DNA of 64,000 nt from Paraspadella gotoi (GCA_051294375.1 CM119267.1:2519315-2583314); one strand, 5' to 3'; counted from the first letter of the stretch, positions 10,560-22,650 are shown. A program made the numbers and translations. Notes: generated by a model not told the origin, from the sequence alone.

Positions 10560-13260
10560 TCTGGTTCGATTGAACAAAGACTTCCTGTTTGAAGTTCATC
10601 TGGGAGAACATGATATGGACCACCTGTTCGACCCAGACATATGTTTAAATTGATTGCTCTGAGTATTACACACCAGGGATAAAATAGACTGGTTAAGGAA
10701 AAGATTAAAACTGCCATTTCTCTACCGGTATGCAAGGGAAACTTGTTTCAGTCTCGGGTTGGGAGTGACGATAATGAAAATTTTTTGTGGGAGGGGTAGT
10801 GGAGTGATTAATTGGAAAATTAAATTTTTTTTTACTGGAACAATAAGCTAACATTCTTTCGTTTTGTTTTCCTAATGTTTTTCTCTTTAAGGGAATCGCC
10901 ACAGTTCCAAGGATCCACACTCGCTCAAACCACACTCGCCCGCGAAAAGCGCGCTAACACTCACAGAAAGTGTGGCCACAGGTTTTTGTAAAAGAAGGTA
11001 TAAACCCTGCGCAGGATTAGAACAATGTACATGTTATGAGTATGTTGACATAGAACTGTCACCTTGTTTGAAAATCACGAATTAAATTCGTCTCTCCATT
11101 AATACAAAGGAAACTCTGGATACGGATCCAGCTATGGTATCATCTATGGATGAAATATTGTTACTGATATTTTCATTTAACTATAGCACAAAATTCCTCT
11201 CTTAAATATATATCGATAATGCATAATGAGCGTAAATTTTCAAAATAATTAATATTTGCAATTTTATTAAAAATTTATATGAGAGAATATTTTTAAATTA
11301 AAATAAAAAATAACAAATCATGATTAAATGTAAATACTAGTTATTGAAATACTATTCAGATGAGAAATTTTACCCACATGCTGGTTTAGTTGTGGAATGT
11401 GTGATGGTATGTACGCAACAACGTATGCCATGAGTATGTAACTGACTGACTGACCGACTTATAGACTTGGTATTATTTTCCTCTTCTAGATGTTCATAAA
11501 TCTAACTTTTAGTATATATACTTAAGAACAATGTTTCCAAATGATAACGAAACCCTGTTTGATAATATTAATTGAATATTCTTTGAAAAAAAATATTAAT
11601 ACTTAAATGGGAAAATGATAAAATAATAAAACATTTTTTTTAACAAAACTGTTTTGTGCTTTTCCTGTTATATGCTGCACATCCCCTCACGTGCTTTTCA
11701 TATTATACTCTTCACGCCTTGCACCGCGTTGTTGTTGTCTTGTTTCTTTGTAAAAGAAAGAAAATTTTTAAAAAATTTATCATGGACATAAAATAAGAAA
11801 ATGCAGTTACTTTCCAAAATTTAATTTTGTTTATTTCATTTATGTTAATAACAAATGTTAAGGAATAATAAATTAAAATGTCAGTTTAAGTGAGATAAAG
11901 TAACTGTATTGATGATAATAATTAAATAATGATATTTTTTGATGCATTAATTTTTTTGAAAAAGAAGGACAGGATGGAGTGTGACATGTTAAAAAATTTG
12001 AAAAAAAAAATACTTGAAATTGCGCTGTACCATAAGTGAGAGATGAACACATCTTAATCAAGGCGGCCGCTGACCTTCCTTGGTGACCCAAAGTCAAAAG
12101 TCAAAAAGGTTACGAGAAAAGGTCACATTTAGACATTGATCAACGTTATTTTATGTGACAGCTAAGTAATAATCATGGGAATGCAAAGTTAATTAATTAA
12201 TTAATAGTTTTAATTTGTTGTTGTCTATTCATTTACAGTAAGAATTAAATTGCATTCCCTATTCGTTGATGATTCACATCATATTAAAGAACTACTAAAT
12301 CACTGATACGGTGAAATCGGTGACCTCTGCATTAGAATGTGCGGGACTGATTCCGTCACAATAATTGTTTCTAGCAACGAACATTAATCAGCTTATCAAA
12401 TATGTCATAATTCACTATCAATTACTTATTCTTAGGTATTGGTAGCTTATTGATATTAATAAATTCGATCATTCAACACAACCACTTTAATTATTTTATT
12501 GATTTCCTTAAGGCTTCAGGATCACCCAGATTCTGGCGGTTCATTGGCCGATTCACAATGAGATGAGGATGCGAAAACGCACAGTTCCCTGGCCTGCCCA
12601 AGTCGAGGATTCTAATAGTTTGTTTACTATCGATCCGCGCATTGGTCGAAACAAGTTTAACTCAGAGTGACAAGTTTTGTTTTACTTCGATCGCGCTTTG
12701 ATCGAAGCAACTTTATTTGCAGTCCATAAAAAAAAATAAAATTTTGATCAATTTATTATTAATTTGGAACAGATTAGTAAGCAAACGTTTTATATTAAAA
12801 TTCGAGTTATTAGATTGCTATTAAGTTGAGTCTAAATCATAATTTCAGAATCCGTTTCTAAGCTAAACAATGGCGTTACGTACCATCCGTACAGAGTTTA
12901 GGCTGAGGTTTGCCAAAGGAAATATGTAAACATTTTAGTTTTTTTGTTTCCATTTGAGTTGCAAAAATATTGGGTTTTGATTGATCAATTTATTGATATT
13001 ACTATTTTACTTTGCTTTGCCGGCTTATTCTGCAAGAAACTGTTTATCCCCTTTTATGACGCGTTCTTTTTCTAAGTGTTTTATAACCTATTTAGCACAA
13101 TTTATTATCCAACTTGTTTTTAAGATCCTAATTATTTAGTGCATTTACCTTTTTCTCCTGAGCCACGTGTATTGTTTAGTAATTTTGGTTTTTTTTCCGT
13201 CCCTCATAATTTCCTTTTCGTTTTCTTTTGAATAATTAATAGTAACTTAATTAATTATAT
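10560..13260. other. AT-rich unique sequence, no gene supported
   Basis: No open frame has coding character, and no splice-compatible exon chain was found on either strand. AT-rich throughout, with TTAATTAATTAATTAA-type runs near 12190. A CTGACTGACTGACCGACTTA run at 11443 resembles the end of a repeat family seen elsewhere. Confidence 0.5.
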
Positions 13261-13263
13261 TTT

Positions 13264-13555
13264 AAGGAGGGGGTGTCAGAATACTCTGGTGCAACGCGCA
13301 AAGAAATCTCGGCGCCAGTGTTTTAAGAAATGACCACTTTCTTTCTTTGTAAAATGTAAACAATTGTACTTCGTCGATTCTGGTCGCGAATCTTGTTAGT
13401 TTTAGCGTGGCTCCCGAAGGAAACGTTCTCTTTAAATATTATTTTGTATTTGTTTACCTATATATTTTACAATAGAATATTACAAACCCCTGTGGTTTTA
13501 TATAAGGCCAAGGAGAATTCGTCAGAAAAACTATCTCCGTAGCTAGAGTATAGTG
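13264..13555 (+). mobile_element. Possible 3' LTR of a Ty3/gypsy-like element (relic)
   Basis: A purine run AAGGAGGGGG (13264-13273) is directly followed by TGTCAGAATACTCTGG, the arrangement of a polypurine tract next to the TG that opens an LTR. A TATATAAGG-like box lies at 13499. An LTR end is not clear but would fall before the duplicated block begins near 13555. No gag-pol frame is seen upstream, and no matching 5' LTR was found in the window, so this would be a fragment or solo end. Chance resemblance remains possible. Confidence 0.3.
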
Positions 13556-14557
13556 AACACATTGTGGCTAACTTTAGGTAAGAGAATGTGGAACAGATTG
13601 TGGCAAAACACTAAAATAGAGATTGTAATGAGTTGATTGCCGTAGAGATGTGGCAGCGATTGCGGCAGATATTGCGGCAATAGATTTGCTGCGGAGATTT
13701 TAGAGAGAATTAGTGGCTGCAATTGCAGCAGAGACTTTTAACCAAGCGATGCGGCAGCGATTGCGGCAACGTATTGCGGCATAGAATGCGGCAGATTGCA
13801 GTTAAAAGTGGTGAAGATCAAGGCGGTGACCTTGAGAGCTTTCTTGCCATCAGGTCATTGGTCTTCGAGACGAGAAAGATTATTAGAGCTCAACTGGTTC
13901 GAACAGAGGAGAGAGAGAGAGAGAGCACGAGAGAGGAGAGAGAGAGAGAAGAGAGAGAGAGTAGAGAGAGAGACGAGAGAGACGAGAAGAGAGATAAGAG
14001 CGCTGGCCTGGGCATTTAATGAGAGCGTCAATAGCAGACTTTATGGCCTGAACTCCGGAATTATTCTCTCGTCTCTTCCCTACTCTCCATTTTCTCTCTC
14101 TCCTCTCCTCTACTTACTCTCACTTTTTCTCGGCTCGCTATGTCTACTAAAATTTACTTTTTGAACTTGATTCATACTTTTTTTTATTGCCAATTTTTCT
14201 ACAAAACTTTCATCCATTATGTTTTAATTAAAAGAAACAAATGTTTTTCTCTACTTTGACTTTTCTCCTGTTTCTTCGCTTAGTATTTACTTTGTTTTGG
14301 TTCAGTTTGTCACCTTTCTGATTCCTTTCTTTCCCCCTCCTCCTTCTCGATCCTCTCCTCTCTCGTCTCTCTCTCTCTTCTCTCTCTCTCTCTCTCTCTA
14401 CTCTCCTCTCCTTTTCCTTTCCTCCCGCCGCCCGGATTGTAGGGTCCCTCAGGTGGACAAACGACGCAGCCCACCACCACGGTCAATGTTCACATGGTAA
14501 ATGTCTCTTAAATTGGAAAACGGTCTCAAGGAGTCAGACGAGACAGAGATAGTCGAC

Positions 14558-14593
<36 letters not shown>

Positions 14594-14760
14594 AGGAAGA
14601 AGAGAGAGAGAAGGAGAGACGAGAGCAGAGACGCAGAGCGATAGACACGAGCACTCGCTGCCAAATTCAAAACACACGTAAGGACGAATGAAAAGGGGCA
14701 GTTCATGACTCTGTGACAATACAAAAAATTCGCGAACCAAACCCTTCATCCTGGAGATAA
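13556..14760. repeat. Duplicated block 1, copy B (indel-rich)
   Basis: Matches 8985-10060 in the same orientation but with many one-base insertions (for example GTAATGAGTTGATTGCCGTAGAG against GTATTGAGTTGATTGCGTCAGAG). It contains 14254-14645, the sequence that should fill the N run in copy A. That includes a CT microsatellite, the unique core around GTCCCTCAGGTGGACAAACG, and a GA microsatellite at 14561-14591. The error pattern resembles uncorrected single-molecule reads. Confidence 0.8.
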
Positions 14761-14873
14761 ATCCTTAATGGATTTTTTGCCTTTTAATTATCGAAAGAAA
14801 ATTAAAGAAAAATTGAATAAAATAATACATCGTCAATAATAATGAATTCGAGATAAATATACCTTGAAATGTT

Positions 14874-14878
14874 GAGTG

Positions 14879-14920
<42 letters not shown>

Positions 14921-14932
14921 CGAGGAGAGAAA

Positions 14933-14972
<40 letters not shown>

Positions 14973-15393
14973 TAACCAATTTTATTTCAATTATTTTACT
15001 GTGAACTTGATTAAATCAAATTGCGTAGATGGACAATCAGTTCGAGAGAGGACTCCACTCTCTCCTCTCTCTCCTCTCTTCTCTCTCTCTCTCTCTCTCT
15101 CTATACTCGGTCTCTCTCTTCTCTCTCCTCTCTCCTCTCTCTCTCTCCTCTATTCTAAGCTCAATCCCATACATGCGCAGATAAAATCATTTCCTAAAAT
15201 CAAGACGAAACACGAGTCATCATGCCAACTGGAGAGACAACCTACCTTTTTTCCTTCCTCCATTTCATTTACTCTCTCTTCTCTCTCTCTCTCTCCTCTC
15301 TCTCTCTTCTCTCTCCTCTCTCTCCTCTCTCTGCTCCTCTCTCTCTCTCTCTCTCTCTTATCTCCTCACTTTTGTCTTCCTCTTTGCTCCTGT
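14874..15393. repeat. GA then CT microsatellites beside a 25-N gap
   Basis: GA runs at 14876-14969 and CT runs at 15054-15155 and 15272-15360 surround short unique sequence. They end at the 25-N run 15394-15418. Confidence 0.9.
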
Positions 15394-15418
15394 NNNNNNN
15401 NNNNNNNNNNNNNNNNNN
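15394..15418. other. Assembly gap (25 N)
   Basis: Exactly 25 Ns, one of four such runs in the window. Confidence 1.
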
Positions 15419-15711
15419 TTTCTCCTTTATACCAACCTTCTTTTTCTTTTTTAACTTTTTTCTTTTAATGTCGTTTATTACAAATTTCGTCTGCTATCGA
15501 GACTCCAACGAGTCACTTTTTGGTAGGTCTGTCTATCTGTTCCATCAAATCTGTTCCATTTATTTTTTTTTCTGCTCTCAACTTGGTTAAATTAATCACC
15601 TGACTTGAAATTTATTGTGTCATTTTAGTTAATACTTGGCAGGGTGGTTAAATATCAGTATATGCTTCTTGTGCATACATTTTATAATTACATAGCCACG
15701 TTACAACCCAT

Positions 15712-15749
15712 AACTAATAATAATAACTAATAATAATAATAATAATAAC

Positions 15750-15809
<60 letters not shown>

Positions 15810-15838
15810 TAATAACTAATAACTAATAATAAAAAACC
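15712..15838. repeat. (TAA)n microsatellite
   Basis: AATAATAAT array with ACTAATAAC interruptions, about 38 units. Confidence 0.95.
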
Positions 15839-15956
15839 AATAACTAATACATTCGCAAAAGAAAAATCAGAGTGGCGAAACGCCTTCAACAAAAGATCGA
15901 AATTGAAATGAAAGAAAAAGCGTTTACTGTATCTTTGCATCATTTTCGTAAAGTGT

Positions 15957-16030
15957 TTGTTCACTTCATTATGGTCAGTTCACTTCATTGTGGTCAGTTC
16001 ACTTCATTGTGGTCAGTCCACTTCATTATG
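15957..16030. repeat. CACTTCATTGTGGTCAGT tandem repeat
   Basis: Four adjacent units of about 18 bases (CACTTCATTATGGTCAGT, then GTTCACTTCATTGTGGTCA), followed by a CT-rich tract (16050-16310). Confidence 0.85.
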
Positions 16031-16385
16031 GTTTGTCCATCTTAATTTTTTCTTTCTTCCCTATGTTTCTTTCATTTCCTTCCTTTCTTTCTTCCTCAAT
16101 TTTTTCCTTCCTTCCTTTTTCTCTCTTTTCCTTATTCCTCTTTTCCTTCTTCTCTTTCCTTTCCTTCCTTCCTCTCCTTTCCTTTCTTCCTTCCACTCTT
16201 CCTTCTTTTACTTCTTCCTTCCTTTCCTTTCCTTTCCTTCCCTTCTTCCTTCCTACATTTTTTTTACTATTTTGCTTCTTCTCTTTCTTCCTTCCTTATT
16301 TCTCCTCTTCTTGTCCCCGACGAGAAAAACCACTTTATCTGCGCCAGGAAATCTGAGGCAGGAACTGCGGGGAAATGGCCAGATG

Positions 16386-16407
16386 AGGGAGAGAGAGAGA
16401 GAGAGAG

Positions 16408-16442
<35 letters not shown>
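16386..16442. repeat. (GA)n microsatellite
   Basis: GA array with one GAGGAGGA interruption. Confidence 0.95.
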
Positions 16443-16447
<5 letters not shown>

Positions 16448-16539
16448 AATGTCATCTCTCCGTTGGAGGAACACGCAAACGACAATTAGGTTTTTATAGA
16501 CTTTACTCATTATAACAATGATTCGATTTGAGACTCAAT

Positions 16540-18190
16540 CTCTGTTTAGGGGAAAAACGATGGGACGAACTCTAGAAATGTCGCCGGAATCTTTGACATT
16601 TTTGGATATACATATTTCGCTTTATATGAAGCTTTTTCACTTAATTCTTATTCGTTTTCATTCATCGATTCGTTTCTTTAATTTGATAATTTTATTTTTT
16701 GAGTCGCAATTACGGGTTCGAAACTTATTTGGTTTAAATATTAAATCTGTTTACTCTTAAATTTTATTATTATTATGATCAATAAAATTTTAATGTCATG
16801 AAAAGGATTGAGGGTTGAGGCTTGAGTCGCTGTCGCTGCAAAAAAAATTGTATTCTTCAAATAATCTTTCGTGATTGGTCTCGTCCGACCAATCATCAAA
16901 TATCATCCAATATTGTCAGCGTTATCAAAATGTATTAATACGCTTAAATCTTCAATAATGGTTAATTCGTTAACTTTTTCACCTTTTGTTGTTGTTTTGT
17001 TTTTAGTCGCGGAGCAACTCTATAAGTCACTTTTCGGTCGGTCTGTCGGTATGTCTGTCCGTCGGTCCCACTTTCGTTCAAATTGCATATAATTTGCTTA
17101 TCGTTGGTTGCTCATTTGTTAAGACAGAAAAAAACCTCAGATCTAAGGGACATCAAGCGCCGCCTTCAGGAAATCCTAAAACTAAAATAGAATAAAAAAC
17201 GTAATTTTGATGCAGTGCATGTCATAAATACACGGGCAAAAAAAGTTTTTTGTCATATAATGTCATGTCATATCATGTAATCAAAATAAAGTCACTGTGG
17301 ACAAATTTCTCTTTCGCCCTATTTTAATTGTTGTCTTCATTTTAATTGTTATTTTTATTTTAATTGTTGTCTTCATTTTAATTTTTGTCTTCATTTTAAT
17401 TTTTGTCTTAATTTAAATTATTGTCTTCATTTTAATTTTTGTCTTCATTTTAATTGTTATTTTTATTTTAATTGTTGTCTTCATTTTAATTTTTGTCTTC
17501 ATTTTAATTTTTGACTTAATTTAAATTATTGTCTTCATTTTAATTGTTGTATTCATTTTAATTGTTGTCTTCGTTGTCCTTTTCTTCATCGTCGTCTTCA
17601 TCATCATCGTTGTCGTCATCGTCTTCATCGTTATCATCGTCGTTGTCCTCGAGATCGTTGTCGTCGTCGTCATCATTGTTCTCATCATCATTGTCTTCAA
17701 TTTTCGTCCTCATCTGCCTTCAGATCATTCGTCCGTCTCATCATCCGTCGTCGTCTCATCAAATTCCGTCGGTCATTCATCATCATCGTCGGTTCAATGA
17801 CTTTCAGTTGTCCTCATCGCGTCGTCATCGATCGTCGGGTACATCGTCTCGATGGCAATCTCGTCAGTCATTCGTCATCGGTATCGTCGTCATCATACGT
17901 CAGTCTTCATGTCGTCATCGTCATCATCTTCATTCACATCCGTCGTCGTTTCTTTCCATTCGTCGTCGTCCATCTGTACATCATCTTCAATCATGTCGTT
18001 TCGTCGTCCTTTTCATTATTCGTGCGGGTCGTTTCATCGTCATGGTCTTCGTCGTCATTTTCTTTCCAGTCAAATTCCTTTTTTTCGGTCGAACGAATCG
18101 ATGAATTTATGAAGAATCGATCTTCAGATTCAATGAGAAGAGATCATAATTTCGAAGAAGGAGAAAGGGAGGAGAGAGGAAGAGGGGGAG
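16540..18190. repeat. Duplicated block 2, copy A
   Basis: Begins near GGGGAAAAACGATGGGACGAAC. In order it contains AT-rich unique DNA, an inverted CCAAT pair (16874-16895), a GGTCGGTCTGTCGGT repeat end (about 17030-17070), a TTGTCTTCATTTTAATTTTT minisatellite (17325-17578), a TCG/TCA triplet array (17578-18080) and the tail TCGGTCGAACGAATCGATGA (18088). A shorter, indel-rich copy follows at 18258-19560. No exon is supported, and the Ser-rich frame at 17562-18104 is repeat translation. Confidence 0.8.
17325..17578. repeat. TTGTCTTCATTTTAATTTTT minisatellite
   Basis: About twelve 20-22-base units with single-base variants, grading directly into the TCG/TCA triplet array. Confidence 0.9.
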
Positions 18191-18257
18191 GAAATATAAA
18201 AGATAGAGAGGAATTGTACTCTCTCTCTCTCTCTAAGAGAGAGATCTTGTTTAGTTG

Positions 18258-19560
18258 GGAAAAACGATGGGACGAACTCTAGAAAATGTCGCCAGGAAAT
18301 CTTTGACATTTTTGGTATAATAACATATTTCGCTTTATATTTAAAGCTTTTTCACTTATTCTTATTACGTTTTCATTCATACGATTCGTTTCGTTTAATT
18401 TGATAATTTTATTTTTTGAGTCGCAATTACGGGTTCGAAAAGCTTAATTTGGTTTTAAATATATAAATCTGTTTACACTTAAATTTTTATTATTGATGAT
18501 CAATAAAATGTTAATAGTCATGAAAAGGATTGAGGGTTGAGGCTTGAAGTCGCTCTCGCTGGCAAAAAAAATTGTAGATCTTCAAAAATAAATGCTTTCG
18601 TGATGTGGTCTCGTCCAGGACCAAATCATCATGCAAATATCATCCAAATATTGTCAGGCGGTTAGTCAAAAATGTAATTAATAGCGGCTTAAAAATCCTT
18701 CAATATGGTTAATTCGTTTAACTTTTTCACCTTGTTTTGTTGTTGTTTTGTTTTTAGTGGCGCCGGGCGAGTAACTCGCGGAGCAAACCTATAAGATCAC
18801 TTTTCGGATCGATCGGGGGACGCGGCAGTCGCGTCGGTCTGGGTCCCACTTGAACGGCGTTCAAATTGCACTATAATTTGCCTAACGTCCGATCAGATGA
18901 GCATGATGTACTTGTTAAGAAAGACAGGAAAAAACCTCAGATCTAAGGGACTGCAGAGCGCCGCCCTCAGAAAACAGTTTAATTGTTATTTTCATTTAAT
19001 TGTTGTCTTCATTTTAATGTTTTTGGTCTATCATTTTAATTGTTAGTCTTCAATTTTAAAATTTTTGTTTAATTTAAATTATTATGATTGGTTGTCTTCG
19101 TTGTCGCTTTTCTTGCGTCGTGCGTCTTCATCATCATCTGTAGATGTGTGCATCGATCTTCATACGTTATCAATCATCATTGTCTTCATTTCGTCCCTCA
19201 TTGCCTTCGCATCATCGTCGTCCGTCTTCATCATCGTCGTCGTCGTCATCAAATTGTCGTCATTCATCATTGTCTTCAATGACTCAGTTGTCCTCATGCG
19301 CGTCCGTCATCAACTCTTCATACATCGTCTTCGATGCAATCATCGTCGTGCAGTCATCGATCGTCAGTCAATCGTCGTCTTCATTCGTCATCGTCATACG
19401 TCATGGTCTTCCGTCGTCATTTTCCGTTCCAGTCACAATTCCTTTTTTTCGGTCGAACGAATCGATGAATTTATGTAAGAATCGATCTATGCAGGAATCA
19501 ATGAGAAGAGAATCAATAAATTTCAGGAAGAAGGAGAAAAGGGAGGAGAGAGGAAGAGGG
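18258..19560. repeat. Duplicated block 2, copy B (indel-rich)
   Basis: Same order of landmarks as 16540-18190 (AACGATGGGACGAACTCTAG at 18263, the CCAAT pair near 18604, the TCGGTCGAACGAATCGATGA tail at 19450). It has many inserted bases, and the minisatellite and triplet segments are shortened. It is followed by non-matching sequence (19560-19760) and a 25-N run. Confidence 0.8.
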
Positions 19561-19875
19561 ACGCGCGTCATAGAGACGTCGTGACTTCTGAGGGGAGGGA
19601 GAGGAGCAGAGCAGACTATGTGGATATTGTTGTAGCGAGCCGAAGCAGAGATGCTTGAGCAGGTAGTGTTCGGTACGCGGCAAGTGCAGAACACGACTCA
19701 TCAGTCAGTCGGACAGCTAGATGGTCACAGGTCGTTGACATGCAAGTACAGCGCGATGTTCTCTCTCTCTCTCTCTCTCCTCTCTAAAATTATTTTAGCC
19801 AGATTTCTTGACTCCCTGTAAAGCTTCATACGAATTTTCAATCAAACCAATCAATCAAATCAATTTCTTTAAACG

Positions 19876-19900
19876 NNNNNNNNNNNNNNNNNNNNNNNNN
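19876..19900. other. Assembly gap (25 N)
   Basis: Exactly 25 Ns, following the indel-rich copy of block 2. Confidence 1.
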
Positions 19901-20007
19901 TAACTTTGTCGTCAATCAATTTCCTCTTTTCAACTCGGCCTTTTATTTCCTTATTGCAAAAATGCCATCTGTCGGGCGTCGACTCTTCGTCCCCAACTCA
20001 TCCTCAT

Positions 20008-20611
20008 NNNNNNNNNNNNNNNNNNNNNNNNNNNNNNNNNNNNNNNNNNNNNNNNNNNNNNNNNNNNNNNNNNNNNNNNNNNNNNNNNNNNNNNNNNNNN
20101 NNNNNNNNNNNNNNNNNNNNNNNNNNNNNNNNNNNNNNNNNNNNNNNNNNNNNNNNNNNNNNNNNNNNNNNNNNNNNNNNNNNNNNNNNNNNNNNNNNNN
20201 NNNNNNNNNNNNNNNNNNNNNNNNNNNNNNNNNNNNNNNNNNNNNNNNNNNNNNNNNNNNNNNNNNNNNNNNNNNNNNNNNNNNNNNNNNNNNNNNNNNN
20301 NNNNNNNNNNNNNNNNNNNNNNNNNNNNNNNNNNNNNNNNNNNNNNNNNNNNNNNNNNNNNNNNNNNNNNNNNNNNNNNNNNNNNNNNNNNNNNNNNNNN
20401 NNNNNNNNNNNNNNNNNNNNNNNNNNNNNNNNNNNNNNNNNNNNNNNNNNNNNNNNNNNNNNNNNNNNNNNNNNNNNNNNNNNNNNNNNNNNNNNNNNNN
20501 NNNNNNNNNNNNNNNNNNNNNNNNNNNNNNNNNNNNNNNNNNNNNNNNNNNNNNNNNNNNNNNNNNNNNNNNNNNNNNNNNNNNNNNNNNNNNNNNNNNN
20601 NNNNNNNNNNN
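20008..20611. other. Assembly gap (604 N)
   Basis: Large unsequenced stretch. Open frames that cross it are not evidence of a gene. Confidence 1.
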
Positions 20612-20752
20612 TCTTTTTCCCCTACCTCATCCTCTTCCTCATCCTATTCTTCATTTACCTCTCCCTTGGCGTGTCCCAATATCTTTGCTTAATATTCCGA
20701 ATCATCAGAGGAGGAAAAATACAGCGATTTCATTATTGCCAATCATGCAAAG

Positions 20753-20756
<4 letters not shown>

Positions 20757-20794
<38 letters not shown>

Positions 20795-20962
20795 GAGAGA
20801 GAGATTGTTAGAGAATCAGTTTGACATTTTCTCTTCCCTTAACAGAGCAATTTTATTGACGGAGGTTTTGTTTTTCCCAATTTCTTATCTTATCTCGTTC
20901 GTTATAATAAAGATTTGCACAAACCAGGAATCTCTCTCATCCTCTCTCTCTCTCTCTCTCGT

Positions 20963-21002
<40 letters not shown>

Positions 21003-21032
21003 CTCTCTCCTCTCTCTCTCTCTTCCGTCTCC
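20757..21032. repeat. (GA)n and (CT)n microsatellites
   Basis: GA array at 20757-20793 and interrupted CT array at 20934-21024, separated by about 140 bases of unique sequence. Confidence 0.95.
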
Positions 21033-21369
21033 TTTCCCCTCACCCTTTTAAATGAAGGAAAAAGGAAATTAGATCCCACGGAGCAGAATGGAAAGACTCA
21101 ATTCCCAATTGACTTTCGCGATGAAAAATGATGCGCAATTATCAAATTTAAATTTGTCTCTTTACTTCCGTCGCATTTCGTGCCGAATTTTAAAAAGTTT
21201 ATTGCAAAAAAAAAAGGAGATTGATTCTCAGATCGTTCAGGTTCTTTGCACGTGACCCAATCGTCTACAAAATGAGATATGATTAGAAAAAGGATAAAGT
21301 TTAATCATTAAGGAGGTAACGGAAAAAAAAACCAAATATGACAGTATAAAATGTATAAAAAAATTCTTA

Positions 21370-21695
21370 AAATTCAGCTCCTTGTATTTTGATGCTAGTG
21401 CGGAGTACATATAGTATTCCCCGATCTAATACTTAAGGGAGTGGTCTTTTCATACAATTTAAACTTTCTTTGAAATATTATACCACTTCATTGATAGGGA
21501 AGCCAGGTTCACTGGGAGTGAATAAATAAGACTATGAGAGAGTCTTGATTGAAAGCTTGCAGAAACCTGCTATGTTATTATCTTGTAAGTGTGATGGAGG
21601 CCTTAAACCGCCAAAGCCTGTCCAAAGTCAGGGACAAGATAGCTTATTTATTAAATGAATGGATAATTTTTATATTGGTTGTACCAATTTCATAT
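21370..21695 (+). repeat. Interspersed repeat family X, longest copy
   Basis: An element of about 325 bases whose parts recur at six other places. Landmarks in order are GATCTAATACTTAAGGGAGT, TCATTGATAGGGAAGCCAGG, GAGTCTTGATTGAAAGCTTG, TGATGGAGGCCTTAAACC, AAAGCCTGTCCAAAGTC and TTATTAAATGAATGGATAAT. It ends in the inverted pair ATTGGTTGTACCAAT. No pol III boxes, terminal inverted repeats or coding frames are evident, so its class is unknown. Confidence 0.75.
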
Positions 21696-21837
21696 AACAT
21701 GCTCCAAGAATTTTATTTTAATTAACTTTCTAATTTTAATCCATCAAAAAATCAAATATAATTTTGATAATACGTATTTCTTCGTTTAATCGAAAAACAC
21801 GGAATCTCACGAAAAACGGAACCAAATCGTGAATCAT

Positions 21838-21873
21838 GATTGGTCGCCGACGGAATCGTCTCGACCAATCAGC
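21838..21873. promoter_or_regulatory. Inverted pair of CCAAT boxes
   Basis: GATTGGTCG and CGACCAATC face each other across about 15 bases. Each half contains a CCAAT core, the NF-Y recognition sequence. A tighter version is at 16874-16895. Whether it acts as a promoter is unknown, as no first exon is attached. Confidence 0.3.
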
Positions 21874-22230
21874 GATCAAACTCAACCCTTACTCTTGACT
21901 TGTTTTATGCCTGCTTGTTGCTTTGTTGCAGTACAGACAAATCATTCTGACTCCCGCATTAGTCTCACAGTCAATGTCTGCATCTATTTTACTCTTAATT
22001 ATGTAATATCATAAGTCATTTAAAATTAAATTTATAATGTTGCTTCAATATCTTGTTTGTCAATTCGATGTTATTTTGTCATCATTGTGTCATCATCATT
22101 TTATCATTGCGTCTTGCTAATGAAAACAATACTTAATTTAATAAACCCTTTTAAACGATTGATTTTTCCTCCTGCGATTTAATTTAATCTTTTTGTTTCT
22201 GTTTTTTGCCGCCGAAATTCCCAGCGCCCT

Positions 22231-22348
22231 CCTCCGGCCAAAAAAAAAAACCAGACGCCCACCATGAGTTCGGTGTTGATTCTGCAAACAACGAAAACAG
22301 TAGAACAAGAAAAAAATCCGATGATCAAATTCCGTCCAGATATGGAAG
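22231..22348 (+). CDS. Possible orphan exon, hydrophilic protein
   Basis: A pyrimidine-rich stretch ends in AAATTCCCAG at 22227, a good 3' splice site. After it about 40 codons stay open in one frame with natural-looking hydrophilic composition (including GQKKKPDAHHEFGVDSAN), before the frame enters the CT microsatellite at 22374. A weak donor (TCC|GTGGCT) is possible near 22350. No partner exon was found, so this could be chance. No family recognised. Confidence 0.3.
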
Positions 22349-22373
22349 GAAATCCGTGGCTTTGTTTTCCTAT

Positions 22374-22394
22374 CTCTCTCTCTCTCTCTCTTCG

Positions 22395-22430
<36 letters not shown>

Positions 22431-22650
22431 CTTCTCTATTCTATCTATTCTCCTGTCCTTCTAGTCCTTTTCTATCCCTCCTTAGCTCTCGCAACCCCAT
22501 CTCTCTCTCCTCTCTCTGTCTCTTTCTCCTCCTCTCTCTTCTCTTCTCTCATGACTCTCTCTCTCTCTCTCTCCTCTCTGTCTCTCTTCCCCCTTCTCCC
22601 CTCCTCTCTCTTCATCTTTCTCTCTCTCTCTCTCTCTCTCCCTTTCTTTC
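22374..22650. repeat. Interrupted (CT)n
   Basis: CT arrays broken by CTTCTC, GTCTC and CCCC interruptions. Leu/Ser-rich and Arg/Glu-rich frames here are not genes. Confidence 0.9.

Noticed and set aside
19906-21131. Plus-strand frames of 301 and 389 codons
   Set aside because: Two thirds of each is the 604-N gap. The rest is AT-rich and GA/CT repeat translation.
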